64,000 nucleotides of DNA, taken from the NCBI GenBank assembly GCA_029379385.1, contig CM055613.1, forward strand, positions 24,401,652 through 24,465,651, given 5' to 3'. This DNA is from Quillaja saponaria. Taxonomy: Eukaryota > Streptophyta > Magnoliopsida > Fabales > Quillajaceae. Numbering within the stretch: position 1 is the stretch's first letter; each line of letters opens with the position of its first letter. Positions 10,801 to 23,199 of this stretch are shown here, piece by piece. The position numbers and the translations under genes were made by a program. The notes below the pieces were generated by a model, which ran no database searches, was not told the origin of the DNA, and was given only the letters and a program-made list of their open reading frames with translations.

Positions 10801-13021
10801 TACGTGAAACCACAGTATGACAATATGTTTATACAGCAGGGTTTCATCATACATGTACATAGAACATACAAGTTTTATATCTCTAGCCACTTCTTTTTTT
10901 ATTGAAAAAGAAATTGTATTAAGATAGAAATGAAGTATAATGAGGAGGCCAAGAAATCCTCCCAAACAGAAACAAAAACAAGAAAAAAAATGCGGCCTTA
11001 ATATAAAAGGGCTCGGCAATCACGTTGCATGTCAACTAAAGAAGCAACCAGAAATGCTCCTGATCTCTAGCCATTATATCCACCTAATCATTCCCCACTA
11101 TCAATTATCTACAATTAACAGTTTCCTACTGAGTTGTCTGTATGATAACTTGTAAATAGACTGCCTTAGTGAAAGGAGAAGACAAGACTCACACGAGGTA
11201 ACAACACATAAAGAAGTCATAAATTTTGGACCATTATTATAATACCTAAAGTGTATGATACAGAGAATTTTAATAAGAAAAAACCAAGTCATCAAACAGT
11301 TGAAACATGCTAAATATCCCCAACTAGAATACGAGCAACGTTCTTGAATCAGTCAATACGCAAGTGACACAACAATTGAAAATGGAACATGGTGATGGTA
11401 ATAACGAAATATAAGTACTGAGTTGAAGAAGTTGAATTCATCTCCCAGTAAATTTAGCACTCTATAAAACCCAAGAAGAAGAATAATCATAATCAATCCG
11501 ATGAATTGTATTGGTACAAAAAAAAGGGAGAAAACACAAACTTAATCAAGAGGGAAACAAATAAATGATCATTAGTGGGTATATTTCCATGTATGTGGCT
11601 CTGCAATTGACAGAATGCTTCTTATATTTCCATCTTAAATACATCAATCAATATACAAATCTTCTACTGCCAGAAGACATACAATCACGAGCAAAGCATG
11701 AAATTGACCAATTTCTTTGATATAGAAAGCATCAAAATGTGGCATTAGCATAAACTAGAGATTAGTTTGTCATGGAATGTGCACTTATATAAACTGTAAT
11801 CACATATCAAGATAATTTTGACCTCGCGCCTATATGTAACCACAGCATCAGCTGTCTGTCTGTTTTTGCAGAAGCTAGCACTCAAAATACAGCTGGTATT
11901 TTGTGTTAAAGGAAAGCAAACCTTCAAAAGAAGCACATATAGAAACTTTATGAGACATCTTAAATCATTTTTGTCTCTTTAACTTAAGTCACTCAAGCAT
12001 CTTAAATCAACTATCCTACTAAGCAAAATTAATTTTATGACAAAGGATTCATTAAATTTAAGGTTGAAAGTTTTTTTTTTTTTTTTCTCATAAGTTTCGT
12101 TATTTCTAATTTTAAAGAATGGAAGTGTAGTCTATTTGGCAGTTGGAATTAAGGTGATCTCAAGTTGCATCTGATCTTGTCATTGTACACCCATTCAAGT
12201 AGCTCCTAAGACTTACCAGTATCATGCATAGAGCAGAAGTACGCGTAAAATCAATGTATAACATACCGAGAGTGATAAGAAGCACCTTATTATATAAAAT
12301 TATGATATATGCATCCAGTCTCTACCTTGTTAGAGAGAAAATTCAAATACTACAAATTAAATAATTACCGATTAATAAATATTCTAAGTATTTCTTCATA
12401 GTAATAAAACTCGTGAATTATATTTTCTATTTATACTTAAAATATTCCGAGAAATAACATCAGGTAGAACCCATAGCTAACAATGAAAACTTTGATACCT
12501 TTGTCCGAGAATTGCATAAAAGAATCAACTTTTGGAGCTGTGGGACTCTTGTACTGCGGATTCTTGCTCCTATCTTTCAAAATCTCATCAATCTCTTTAT
12601 AATATGACATCTTCGCCGACCCACTTCCCCTATCTTGATGCTTGGCCTTCTTGAACTCCTTCAACAAATTCCTCCATTTGTCTGTGCACATAGTCGGTGA
12701 TCGATCAAACCCCTTCTCTCTCATTTTGGCAGATATTTGCTCCCACAAATGCTTGTTGGACTTGGAGGTATTGAAGAGAGCATCCATTTCTCGGCGAAGG
12801 GCTATTAGATTCCGGGTCTCGTCTTGAACCCAAGTCTCAGCACGCTTTTTGGGTGCCTTAATTTCAACTTCATGGTCTTCTCCGCTACTATCACCAAGAA
12901 TCATCTGTGTTTGTTGATGTGGTGGGGGGAGGTCACCATTGGAGACCACCTCAATCATCATCTCTCGGGTGCCCTCTTCCTTGTAGAAATCAATTGGCCT
13001 GGGCTTTTCGGACAAGTACAT
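7853..13021 (-). CDS. GT-1: Trihelix transcription factor, GT-1/GT-4 type
   Basis: This is a nuclear DNA-binding protein of the GT-1 clade, which binds GT boxes in light-regulated promoters. The exons, in minus order, are 13021-12499, 10115-10077, 9664-9533, 8787-8563 and 8055-7853. They total 1122 nt, or 373 residues, with GT-AG introns and consistent phase. The trihelix domain spans about residues 60-150 with its three tryptophans at W64, W93 and W117 ([41 protein letters not shown]). The C-terminal half carries the conserved GT-1 segments [19 protein letters not shown] and [20 protein letters not shown]. Intron 1 is 2.4 kb. GT-1 and GT-4 are close paralogues and I cannot say which this is, so the symbol is provisional. 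Confidence 0.92.
8887..9400. repeat. GTAC-rich repeat insertion in intron 3 of the trihelix gene
   Basis: Intron 3 carries two clusters of GGTAC/GTACC-type motifs, 8925-8990 and 9262-9375, around an AT-rich core that includes an (AT)n run at about 9015-9037. The clustering on both sides looks like a small inserted repeat. I could not define clean ends or a target duplication. Confidence 0.35.
10520..10606. repeat. 45-bp tandem duplication in intron 1 of the trihelix gene
   Basis: The 45 bases starting at 10520 (gaactactaataagatag) are repeated at 10565 almost without change. It is intronic, with no evident function. Confidence 0.85.
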
Positions 13022-13340
13022 GATGAATTTTGAGAGTTAAATCAAAAGGGTATTAGTAAAAGTGTTATAGTTGTTCAAAGGGAGCTCAAATTGAAGAGAG
13101 TGAGAGTATTGAGCAGCAAAAGTTCATTGTAGGGTTTCTTGCCTGCTGCTTGAAGAGGAATTAGGGTAGACTGATTTTAAGATATCTTTTCCAAATCTCT
13201 TCGCAAACAGTAAAGTCAGGATTTTTCATAGAGAAGAGAAAGACAGGCAGAGGAAGGAGAGCGAGAGATGAAAGCTGTGTATTGAGAAAAGAGGCATGGG
13301 TTCAGTTGAAGTGGACTTGTCTCTCTGCGTTCGCCATTTC
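13022..13340 (-). promoter_or_regulatory. 5' leader and proximal promoter of the trihelix gene
   Basis: This lies directly upstream of the ATG. On the minus strand it is pyrimidine-rich (CT tracts around 13230-13280), as is common in plant leaders, and it has no upstream frame that would alter the start. The transcription start is not determined. Confidence 0.35.
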
Positions 13341-15008
13341 TATCTAAATTTTTGTGTGTCGGAAATTAGGGAGAATAATAATAAAAATATGATAATTTGG
13401 AAACTGAAAAAGCAAACAAAAATAAAACATTTTGAGAATTCATGAGATAAAATTTTTAGATGCTCTTTTTAATATTTAAATTCTTTTGGATTATTGAAGA
13501 TTGGCAAGAGATCCTTTCTACCCAAATAAAAAAAATATTGGCAAGAGATATTTCTTTTGGGTGCTTCAGAAAGAAAGATTGAAAAAAAAATAAAAAAATA
13601 GTAATACATGAGATTCGGGCATAAATTCTTATCTTTGATCGATGTATAAATAGATAGTAACATACCTTGTGTTAGTTAAATCTTTTATAGGTCTTTATAT
13701 TAGTTTTTTTTTTTTGGTAGTATTCTAATATTTATTTGATTAATGATCATATTTATATTTCTATTTCTATACTATATTAACAGTCAGAATATTGTTAAAG
13801 TGTTTTTTAATTTTTAATTAAAATATTATTCTAAAAGAGATAATAGTATCTTCATAAATTTTAATATTTTTTTAAATTAAAATTTTATCGTCAATTAAAA
13901 ATTATTCACTTTCTCTAATAATTAAAAAAAATAAACAAAAAACTCATGTAATAATAAATCCAATTAATCAATTATTATTTTTTTTGTTTTTTAAATCAAC
14001 TATTACGAAATTGATCTCATTCTTTTCATTTTATACAATAATGATAATATTTTTTATATTATTTCTATAAATTTTTTTTTTTTAAACAAGTGTGTAAATA
14101 TATGTGATGGGATTAGTATGATAAAATGGGAACTATACAACACCCCATTGTAAAAGGGGGAATATTAAGTATCTCACAAAAATTGACAGGTGGCACACTA
14201 TGTAGTAGCCACATCTTAACATTACTTGCAATGACAGATACATAAACTTACAAAAACAATTTAGTACTTATATTTTTCACTCACATTTTTATAAATTTTT
14301 TAAATTTTACCTTATGTGCAACTTTCAAAAATAATTTAGTATTTATATTTTCACCCACAATTTATTGATACTATAGTGTGTGTATAGTTGGCAATGGGTT
14401 AAGTCAAGTAGGAATCCAATGCTAGTGGATTGGATAATATCCAAGTTTGTTGAATTAGTTTCTCAACTTTGATCAGATCAAATCATGATCTATAGATCAT
14501 TGGATTGGGTCGAATTATCCATGATCCGTCTAGTTTTTTTTCGTGCGTTACTCACAAATAATTAAGATTATCTATTTGTTTACTTGACAATATTAATTAT
14601 TTACTTAAATAGTTATCTAAATTTTTTTATTAATTATTTACTTAAATAGTTGTTACAGGTCTTTATAAGGAACTTTGCTAAAAAATAAATAAAAAATAGA
14701 ACATTAATATCCATCTTACCTATTAAATTGTAGATAGTTTATTAAAATAATATTTTAAAATTAAATTGATTAGTTTACTTTGATTTACGAGTAGCTTGCA
14801 TTTTAACTAATGTAAAATTTTCAAAGCATGAACAATTTTTATTTATCATGATCCATGGATCAGATTTGATCCAATATGTATATTATCTTCTCCTTGTATT
14901 TTCTATTTGTAGTATTTTTTTTTTTTTTTTTTTGGGTTAGCAATCAATTTTTCTAATTATTAAAAAGGAAAAGAAAGATTCTTTTTTTTAATTAAAAAAA
15001 AAACTGAA
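13341..15008. other. AT-rich intergenic region with old GATCC-type repeats
   Basis: I recognise no coding sequence. Degenerate gatcc/ggatt-rich stretches at about 14390-14540 and 14848-14880 resemble a stretch at 19645-19760 on the far side of the LTR element. They may be parts of one older repeat that the LTR element split. Confidence 0.4.
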
Positions 15009-15264
15009 AAATGTGTCATAACCCAATATCCTAGTATACCTTTTAAAATTTTATGTATTACTTGTTGTTGTAAAGAAAATGAATATTACACTTACATGTA
15101 TATAGATGCATAAATGATATATTTGTGTAATGCAAGAATAGATTTTCAACACATTATTGGTTGACTTGGCATTGGATTTTATCTTCTGTAAAATTTAGTA
15201 AGTGAGACACATGTATAAAGTAAGTAAATTATGGAAAAGTGAATAATATATATATATATATACA

Positions 15265-16469
15265 CTAGTTTTTGTAACACACACGTTGCGCGTGAACTTT
15301 GTTTTTGTTATAATATGTTACATATCAAAAAAATTTAGTTAATAAAAAATAATACTTCATATTAATGATAATAAACAAATAAAACTAATCTAATAAAATA
15401 ATTTAATTCTTAATATAAACATATAATTTATTTCTTTTTTACAATTCTAAAGATGGAAGAAAAATAAATACAATAATATTATAACCATAAAAACTATACA
15501 CTTAATATTTATTTTCTTTCCATAGCATTTAAAAGATAATAATTTATATTACAATTATTTGTAACTTACTAAATTAAAAAATTTGAGAAATTCAATCTTA
15601 ATTACTATTGACATATAGTTATTGAAAAATTATAGATTTATTAATATTGAAAAGAATTAAGATAAAAAAAATTAATAATCATAAAATAATTACTACCATA
15701 TTAATATTAAAATGAAAAAAATATATATAAATAAACTAAAAAAGAGAACTATTTGAAGCAAAATAAAAATTAAAAAGTAATTATGTAATTGTAAAAACTC
15801 ATAGGGTATTTAAGAAAAATATATTCTTCCACTAAAAGATAAAACAAGAATATATAATCATGGAAACTATATTCTAAATATTTTTTAATTCCTAATATTT
15901 ATCAAAAAATTATTTTATAAATTTGAGAAAAACTACAAAATAATATAATTATTAGTAACTTATTATTATTATTATTATTTTGAGAAAATCAAATTAACTA
16001 CTATTGACATATTATTATTGAAAAATATAATTTTTTTTATTTAATAGTTAAAAAATAATATTATAATCATTAATCTATACTCTTAATATATCTTTTAATT
16101 TATAATAATTAAAAAAATATTTAATTGATAAATCTGAGAAGAACTAAGTAAAGTAAGATTATTAGGGACTTATTAAAAAACAAAAATTCAATTTTAATTA
16201 GTATTGACATATAATTATTAAAAATATATATAAATTTATTAATATTGAGAAGAAGTAAAAAATAATAATAAATAGTCCTAAAGTAATTATACTTTTATTG
16301 ATATTAAAATGGAGAAGAATTAGGTAAAGACGTAAAAAAAATTAGTAAGTATATTTGAAATAAAATAACAACTAAGGATATTTATGTAATAATAAAAACT
16401 CATAAGATACTTAAGAAAATCAAAAATTCAAAAATTATGCCGCTAAGTCACTTTTATATATAGTGTAGA
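15265..16469 (-). mobile_element. Non-autonomous Helitron nested in LTR element A
   Basis: On the minus strand the element begins TCTACACTATA at 16469 and ends CTAG at 15265-15268. It is inserted between A and T, as Helitrons are. A GC-rich 15-base hairpin at 15280-15294 (5-bp arms) lies 11 bases before the CTAG, the canonical Helitron 3' structure. It sits in the TA-rich tract of LTR element A. It is 1205 bp long and encodes nothing. Internally, a motif around attgacatataattatt recurs near 15607, 16000 and 16206. Confidence 0.85.
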
Positions 16470-17444
16470 TATATACACACTTAGACACAAATTCCACCAA
16501 AAAAAAAAAAAAAAGGTTTAGACTTAGGTCTTAATTTTTGACTTTTTTTTTTCTTTTCTTATTCTCACTTTTTCCTTTTCCTTTTTCCTTGCTTTAATAA
16601 GTGCTCCACCACCTCTTTCTTTCTCCAACCCTGCCAAAGCTTCTTTGTTTTTCCTTCTATACAACAGCTTGGGTTTGGTTTAGAAAATAGAAGGAATTTT
16701 TCTCCTTGTTGAAGCCAAGTTTAAGCATCACTTCCCTTCCTCTTTCTTTCCAATTACCTTTTCTTGTTGGCTGATGTGTTTAGCTCTCTTGTTAATTTGT
16801 TGAAGTTACCCTATTTCGGCCGTTTTTGTTCTAGCCGTGAGGAGGTGTTTCAACCAACTTTGTTTTGTTTTCCTTTTCCTTTTGTTGTGTGCTCTTCCAT
16901 GGCAGCTAAGCCTTCCTTTTTCCTTTCCACTTGCCTTGCTGTCGTTATGTTCTGCCCTGTAGCAACCTAGCTGAGAGTTTTTTTTTTTTTTTGGCTGCCA
17001 ACAGTTGCTATGCTATAGTAGCAGCTTTTCCCTTGCCATCCTATTCCATTTTCCTCTCTAGTTGAGTGGTCGACCAGCCATAGCAGGGTTGAGCAGCTCC
17101 TCCTTCATGAAGTAGCAGCCAAAGGAAACATAGAAGACAACAATTTGGTTGGTTGCTTGCAAAGTGGGCATTTTCAACAACTTTGTCCTTAAAATTCTAG
17201 TGTATATTTACTCTAAGTTAAAAGTTTCCTTGTGAATTTATGATTGGGTTTAGGGATTAAGTAAATTATGAACGAAAAGGATTACGAACAAAGAGTTAAA
17301 GTAGGAATTGAATTAGGTGATATTGATGTTGGAAACATGTATAAATAAAGTTTTTAGGTTACTTTGATTAGTTAAATTAAAGTTTAAATTGGAATTTGGA
17401 AACTTGGTAATGTGAAGATTGATGAAATTGTGAATTTTATTGGA

Positions 17445-17445
<1 letters not shown>

Positions 17446-17488
<43 letters not shown>
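17446..17488. repeat. (AT)n microsatellite
   Basis: This is an uninterrupted AT dinucleotide run of about 43 bases inside LTR element A. The corresponding place in element B (about 50200) has a shorter run. Confidence 0.9.
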
Positions 17489-17493
<5 letters not shown>

Positions 17494-18326
17494 TACACAT
17501 TAATGGAAGGAACTTATGCACTTAAGATATTTGATAAAATGTTCACAAGAAAGCTAGTTATAACTTTATGAGTAAAACTAGGTAGATTTAATTTTTGGTA
17601 GTTAGCTATTATTTGAATTTGAATAAAAGTTCATAAACAAGAGTAAAGAATGGTTGGTTAATGTTATGATCTAAGAATGTAATGAAAGTGAGTAGTGAGT
17701 ATGAACAAAAGATGATTAGTTGTGGATAAAATATTGAAAATGAAAGTTAATTGGTTATTGAAGGGATGCAGGGCCAAATTTTATAAGTTTCCTTTCGAGT
17801 GTTTTATGAAATGAATTAGGTTATGAGTTCTAAAGAGAAAGTGTAGTTTATAGTCTTGGTATGATATCTTGAAAGTTTCGTAACTTGATTCGAAGTATAT
17901 TTATCGTTAAAGTTATTGGACTATAACTAGATTCGTGCAACATTTTAGGTAAGCTTCAATCAGTCTAAAGAACTTTGTAGGGGGTTGTGGCTTGAATTGG
18001 CTTAGTACCTCTGAATAATAATTGTTCCTAACATACTACGGGACAATTATGTAGTTGTGAAGGTCTTAATTTTATTATATGTGTATTTTGGAGGTGTTGG
18101 AAATCATGGTTGTGATTTTTGGATATTGATTGAACATGTTTTGGTGTAATTGGGTTTGAAGGGTCTTAAAGGATGAATTAGGAGTAGAGTTTTGAAGATG
18201 AAATGTTCATAACATCTTGGAATACTAGAAATTTTCATAATTTAATTTTCAAGTACGAGAATTTTATAAACATTAGAATGCGGTTCCGACAACCATAAAT
18301 TGTATATGCCCTATTTGTGTTCATGT

Positions 18327-18380
18327 GGGGGGGAGGGGGGGGGGGGTTGTGTTCATGTGGGGGGGGGGGAGGAGGGGGGG
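18327..18380 (+). repeat. G-run tract, potential G-quadruplex
   Basis: Two G blocks of roughly 20 bases each, broken only by single A positions, are separated by ttgtgttcatgt. That phrase also precedes the first block as a near match, which suggests a duplication. The matching place in element B (about 51065) has only gtgtttatgtgagg, so the tract arose in this copy. Confidence 0.85.
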
Positions 18381-19644
18381 TTTAGCATAGGTTCAAGGGT
18401 AATTTGAAGTGAAGTTTCTAAATAAGAAACATAGCTAACATCTTAGAGATAATGTTTGAACTTGATCTTGTTGAATTTGATTAAATATGTAAGGTGAAAT
18501 CAAACATATCTCTAAAATAGTTGTAACAATATCTTAAGAAATGTTAACTTTAAATAAATGTATTAAACATAGTATCTACAGATTTTCATAATTAAAATGT
18601 TATAACCTATAAAATTGATAACTAATTAATTCTTGCAACTCTGGAACTTGTGGTTAAGCTAACAACATGTGTGAACGCAAGAGAGAGTGACGAGTAAAAT
18701 CTATAAACGGTGAATGGATAACTGCTACCCTTTAGTTACTAGATTAATGTGTTTGATTGTTTTGATGTATTTATATATGTATGTTATATACTGGTAAATA
18801 AGAATTGCATTGTTATGATTAAATTAAGTGAATTATGTTGATATGTGATCTTGTTTGTGTTTAATAAGGGCCAATAAAGTAAATTTTTCTTCGGGCCTGA
18901 GTTACTCTATTGCTTTTTGTGTGCTTTGAGTGTTTTGATTTGATTTTATCGTGTATTACTTGAACTGTGTTTGTTAAATTTTATGTTTTTCATATTTGAG
19001 TACGTGTAACATTAAGTTGTATGTAATTTATATTAATCTTGATATTATTTATCCTATGTAGTAGTTACATGTATTAAGTGATGCTAGTACTATTTAGGTA
19101 CGTTTTTTCACTCATTGAGTCTATGGGATTCACTACTCTTCTGTTGATATTTTTTTAGTAACAGGATCTCAAGGGACGTCAATCACCAATACTGGGTTTG
19201 CCGAGTGTTTAGTGGTAAGGTATATTCTAGATCATTTGCTTAAAGTCAAAAGATGAAAATTTACAATCACAATAAGGTTTTGAGTTGTCGTATTTTGTCT
19301 TGTATGGCAATCTAATTGTTATTATTTATGATATGCCTGGAGCGGAGCTTTCTTGTGTATACTATAGTCATTATGGCCTAGTTGTATGTAATTATGATTA
19401 TATATATGTTTGTAATTTTGGGCATGTTTCATATTGTAAGGAATCTCTGCCTAATTTTTAATAAACTGTTATATATTTCAGTAAATAAACTTTATGTAAG
19501 TAACTTGTGTTTTCTAAATTTTACTTTTATTCTTTGGTTTTAGTCAAGAGTCATATTTGTTTTTTCGTTTCGATGTCAAGTTACAGAAATTTGGTTACTC
19601 ATTCATCCGGCTAGTCATATCTCTATGTGGGGTGTGATAAAATG

Positions 19645-20245
19645 GGTTGGATCAAGTCAGAATTGGGTCAAATCAAAGGCTCTTGAACCATGAATCAAAT
19701 AATGTTGGATCGGATCTGATCCAAGACTCTTTGGATCACATTGGGTGGGTGAAAGAATCAAAGTTTGAAGAATATAGTTTATGCAATTTGCAATAATATA
19801 GATATAGGGTGATGGTTTAAAAAATATAAATGAGGGGTGAAAACAAGATTATTATAAATTTGCAGGAATGTTGAAAAGTATCAACGGTTCAACAATGGAT
19901 GGTGTATGATTCATACACATAGACATTACAATAGGGTATTGAATAATTTTCCATGATAAAAATTTGTTATAAATTTAAGATACAGTGAGAAGATGATGTG
20001 TCATGTTTTGTTGACAATTATCAAATATAATCAATAATAACTATCTTAATTTTTTAAATATGTTCTTTTTAATAATATTTTTCGAATATAATCAATCATA
20101 ACTTTGCATTGTTTACGTGAATGCAACATTTCGAAAAGTATTTAGAGGCAGTTGGTCAAGAGTAAATCCATAGCTCTGTTTTTTTATTATTATCCCCTTC
20201 CCCAAGTAGTTTAAGCTGAATTTATCAAAGCATTTGGGCAAGGGG
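19645..20245. other. Non-coding spacer with GGATC-rich repeat
   Basis: The first 115 bases are rich in ttggatc/gatcca motifs similar to those at 14.39-14.88 kb. The rest is AT-rich and shows nothing recognisable. Confidence 0.35.
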
Positions 20246-20988
20246 GACACTGATTGGAGGATTGCTTTTGGGGTTGCTTGCTGGTTTATTTGGAAATGGC
20301 GCAACAAAAGTATTTTTGAACCAAATTTTAATGACCCTCACCAACTGAAAGGAAGCTATTAGCAAGATGGTGCATGATATAGGTAGTGCCAATGATTCTA
20401 ACAGGACAATCTTTGTAGAAAGGAGCAAGGTTTGTAAATTCCTAAATTGGAATAAGCCCCCTGATGAGTGGATAACTTTGAATACAGATGGAGCTAGTAG
20501 AGGGAATCCTGGATTTGGTGATTTGATTCGGGACGCTACAGGTAATTGGTTGGCTGGTTTTGCATTAGATATTAGGCATTGTACTACTATGAGTGCTGAA
20601 TTGTGGGCAGTTTTTCATGGTCTTGCTCTTGCTTGGAGAGAAAGATACAGGAAGGTTAAGTTGGAGATCAATTCGAAGACTATGGTCTCCTTAATTATGG
20701 AAGGATACAAGAGTGATGCGAAATAGAATTTTGATGGCTAGAATTCATATGCTCCTAACTCAAGATTGGATAGTTCTAATAAATCATGTTTATTGCGAGT
20801 GCGATGCGTATGCGGATTGGCTAGCAACAACTGCTGTTGCTGATGAAAAACTCAATTGTCATCACCTTGTTCGCCTGCCTGAGGACTTGGAATTACACCT
20901 GCTTGGAGACCTCTTAAGAGTTGCCAAGCCCCGTTTTATTCTTTGTTTTTGGCCGTTTTGGCCCGTTGTATTACCAAAAAAGAATTAA
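20246..20988 (+). pseudogene. LINE-type retrotransposon 3' fragment with RNase H domain
   Basis: This is the C-terminal end of a plant L1-type (non-LTR) ORF2, whose RNase H would degrade RNA in RNA-DNA hybrids. The visible pieces are a linker ending WFIWKWRNKSIFEP, the RNase H start LNTDGASRGNPGFG (about 20478-20519), the middle motif SAELWAVFHGLALAW and the closing part CECDAYADWLATTA. The frame is broken twice, near 20345 and near 20720. The reverse-transcriptase part is missing, consistent with a truncated dead copy. Confidence 0.85.
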
Positions 20989-22469
20989 CTGAAACTTAAT
21001 ATTATGTATTCCAAAATATTATGTTTAATCAATTACCTAATTAGTCTTTTGAAAATATTTCTCTATTAGGGAAATTCAGAATTTTAGTGTGTCATTACTT
21101 TCCTTAGCTAAAAAAATGGGAGTAATTTGAAATTTTTTCTTTTAAAACATAAATAATTATCTATACTTTACATAAATATGGTTTAATATATATCATAATC
21201 TTTTGATTTTCTAAAATACCTCTTATAAAAATTCGATTTTCATTCTTATGGATTCATTTTTAGTTCAATTTATAACTTTCTAATTTTACATAAATAACTT
21301 TTTAATAGTGACGTGATTATTTTTCCTAATTATTCTCTTTCTCAATACTAATAATATTTAATTATTTTTTACTTTTTATACTAATAAATTTTTTTAATAT
21401 AAAAATGGCTTAATGATATAACATTTTAATTTTTTAAAATACCACCTTATAAAATTTTAATTTCTATTCTTATCCCTTTTTTAATTTATTTTATAGCTCT
21501 TTAATTTTACATAACTAACTTTTCAATAGTGATAAGATTGTTTTCCTAATTTTTTTCTATCTTAATAGTAATAAGATTGCAATTGTTTTTATTTATTTAT
21601 TTATATTAATAATAATTTTTTTTAAATACTTAACAAGTTATCTAGAATTTAACATTATACTAAATTTCCAATCTCATTTTTTTTTCTTACTTCTAATAGT
21701 TGTAGCTAGGATTGCAATTATTTTTATTTTATGTTAATAATTTTTTTAATAATAATTAAATTGAATCAATAATCGAATTTAAATCTAATTGGTTTTGGAT
21801 TTTTGTTTTTGTTTTTTTATTTATTATTCTTCATTGGAATTGTATTTAACTCATCCACATGTATAATTAATCGGAATAGACATAGTTAAAACAAAATATC
21901 AATTAGAATATTAATAAATACTCTTACTCTTACTACTTTCTTTGTTAATATAGATTCAAATAATTTCTTGTTCTATATTTGAGATTTCTCAAAATAATAT
22001 CGTTATTTGTTGTTTTTTTTTATATTAATTTTCATCTCTAACGAGTTTTTTCATTTATAATAAATAGGAAAAAAAATATGAGTTCCAAACTTTTCATAGT
22101 AAAGCATGAAGGAATATAAGTAAAATATCAAAAATATGTCAAATGAAAAAAATTCTCATTATATTAAATTTATTATAAATAGTTTAAGATTTGTATTATT
22201 TATTTTAAAAAATTATATACAATCTATTTAAGAGTTATATAGATGTGTGCAATGAGCTTGACATGTAAATTAGTTAATTTAAAAAGATGTGAAAAAAAAA
22301 AAGAGAGAATAGTTTAAGATTTTTATTATTTATTTTTAAAAAATTATATATAATTTATTTAAGAGTTATATAGATGTTTGCAATGCGCTAGACATTTAAA
22401 TTAGTTAATTAAAAGGATATAAAAAAAGTTTAAAAAAAAATGAGAATGGTGGTTTGATTTTTGAGATAA
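20989..22469. other. Very AT-rich spacer with two degenerate duplications
   Basis: No genes are seen. A stretch starting about 21190 recurs 223 bases downstream (the aaaatacc anchor at 21213 and 21436). A second direct duplication of 130 bp has its two copies starting at 22181 and 22311 (anchor agtttaagat), just outside the large Helitron end. Confidence 0.65.
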
Positions 22470-23199
22470 CTAGATGAATTCACCTGTCCAATGCATGGGC
22501 TGTTTTTATTATTTTAGTGTTTATTAATTGTTAATTTTTTTTATATTTTATAAAAAATAAATTAAATTCTATGAAAAAAAGAACAAGAAGGAAAGTACAT
22601 CAACAGTATTATGTATCATTGTTTCCATTTTATTATGAGAATCAAAAGGAATACATTGAAGGAAAGGAAATAATAAATTGCTTCTATTATCATTATGATC
22701 TAATTCCATGCTTAACATAAGAGCTAGGATCTAGTGAAAATTTGAAAAAACTAGAAAGGGGGTTGCAGAAGTTTACTTTCTAAATTTTTAGTCTCTATGT
22801 AACGTAGAGTAGTAAAGTTGATAAAGCACGGTTTCCTAACAAATAAAAATTATCTAAAAAAGGAGTTATTTATAAAGCGATATTTATAGGTAATAGATAT
22901 TATTAAAGTGAAATAGTTGTATAAAATATGAGTATATCTGAGAATATTATCTTTCTTGTTATGTATGAATTAGGTATATAGGGTGAAAACTATCTCCTGA
23001 AATTCACAATTTTGATTTAAAGATTAATTATAATGGAGTTTATAGCTATCATGTTTAATTTTATTAAAAATTTGAGTTTTTATTTTTTATGTTTTATATA
23101 CACATTTCTTTTATAAATAATAAAGAAAAATAAATCTTTTCATATTTAACTTTTTAAATTCTACACATAATTGAATAACCGTACCTTTGGTAAATTATT

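Larger units (their letters stand above)
15014..19639. mobile_element. Solo-LTR-like retroelement A (contains a nested Helitron)
   Basis: The element starts tgtcata at 15014 and ends gtgtgata at 19639. It is flanked by the 5-bp direct repeat aaatg (15009-15013 and 19640-19644), the size expected for LTR-retrotransposon integration. Its sequence from about 16.5 kb to the end aligns by eye with 49.1-52.5 kb, where a second copy has its own target duplication, so both ends are defined twice. No gag or pol frames are present, so it is read as a solo LTR of about 3.4 kb once the 1.2-kb Helitron is subtracted. A non-autonomous element with short ends is an alternative. The terminal TA (expected CA) looks like a point change. 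Confidence 0.75.

Noticed and set aside
17313..17498. 61-codon frame rich in Tyr and Ile
   Set aside because: It is simply an (AT)n microsatellite read as protein.
15014..19639. A full LTR retrotransposon with two LTRs
   Set aside because: No repeated ends longer than a few bases and no gag or pol frames are visible, so solo-LTR-like is the safer call.
20113..20428. Minus-strand open frames over the LINE fragment
   Set aside because: They are antisense shadows of the RNase H-bearing strand.
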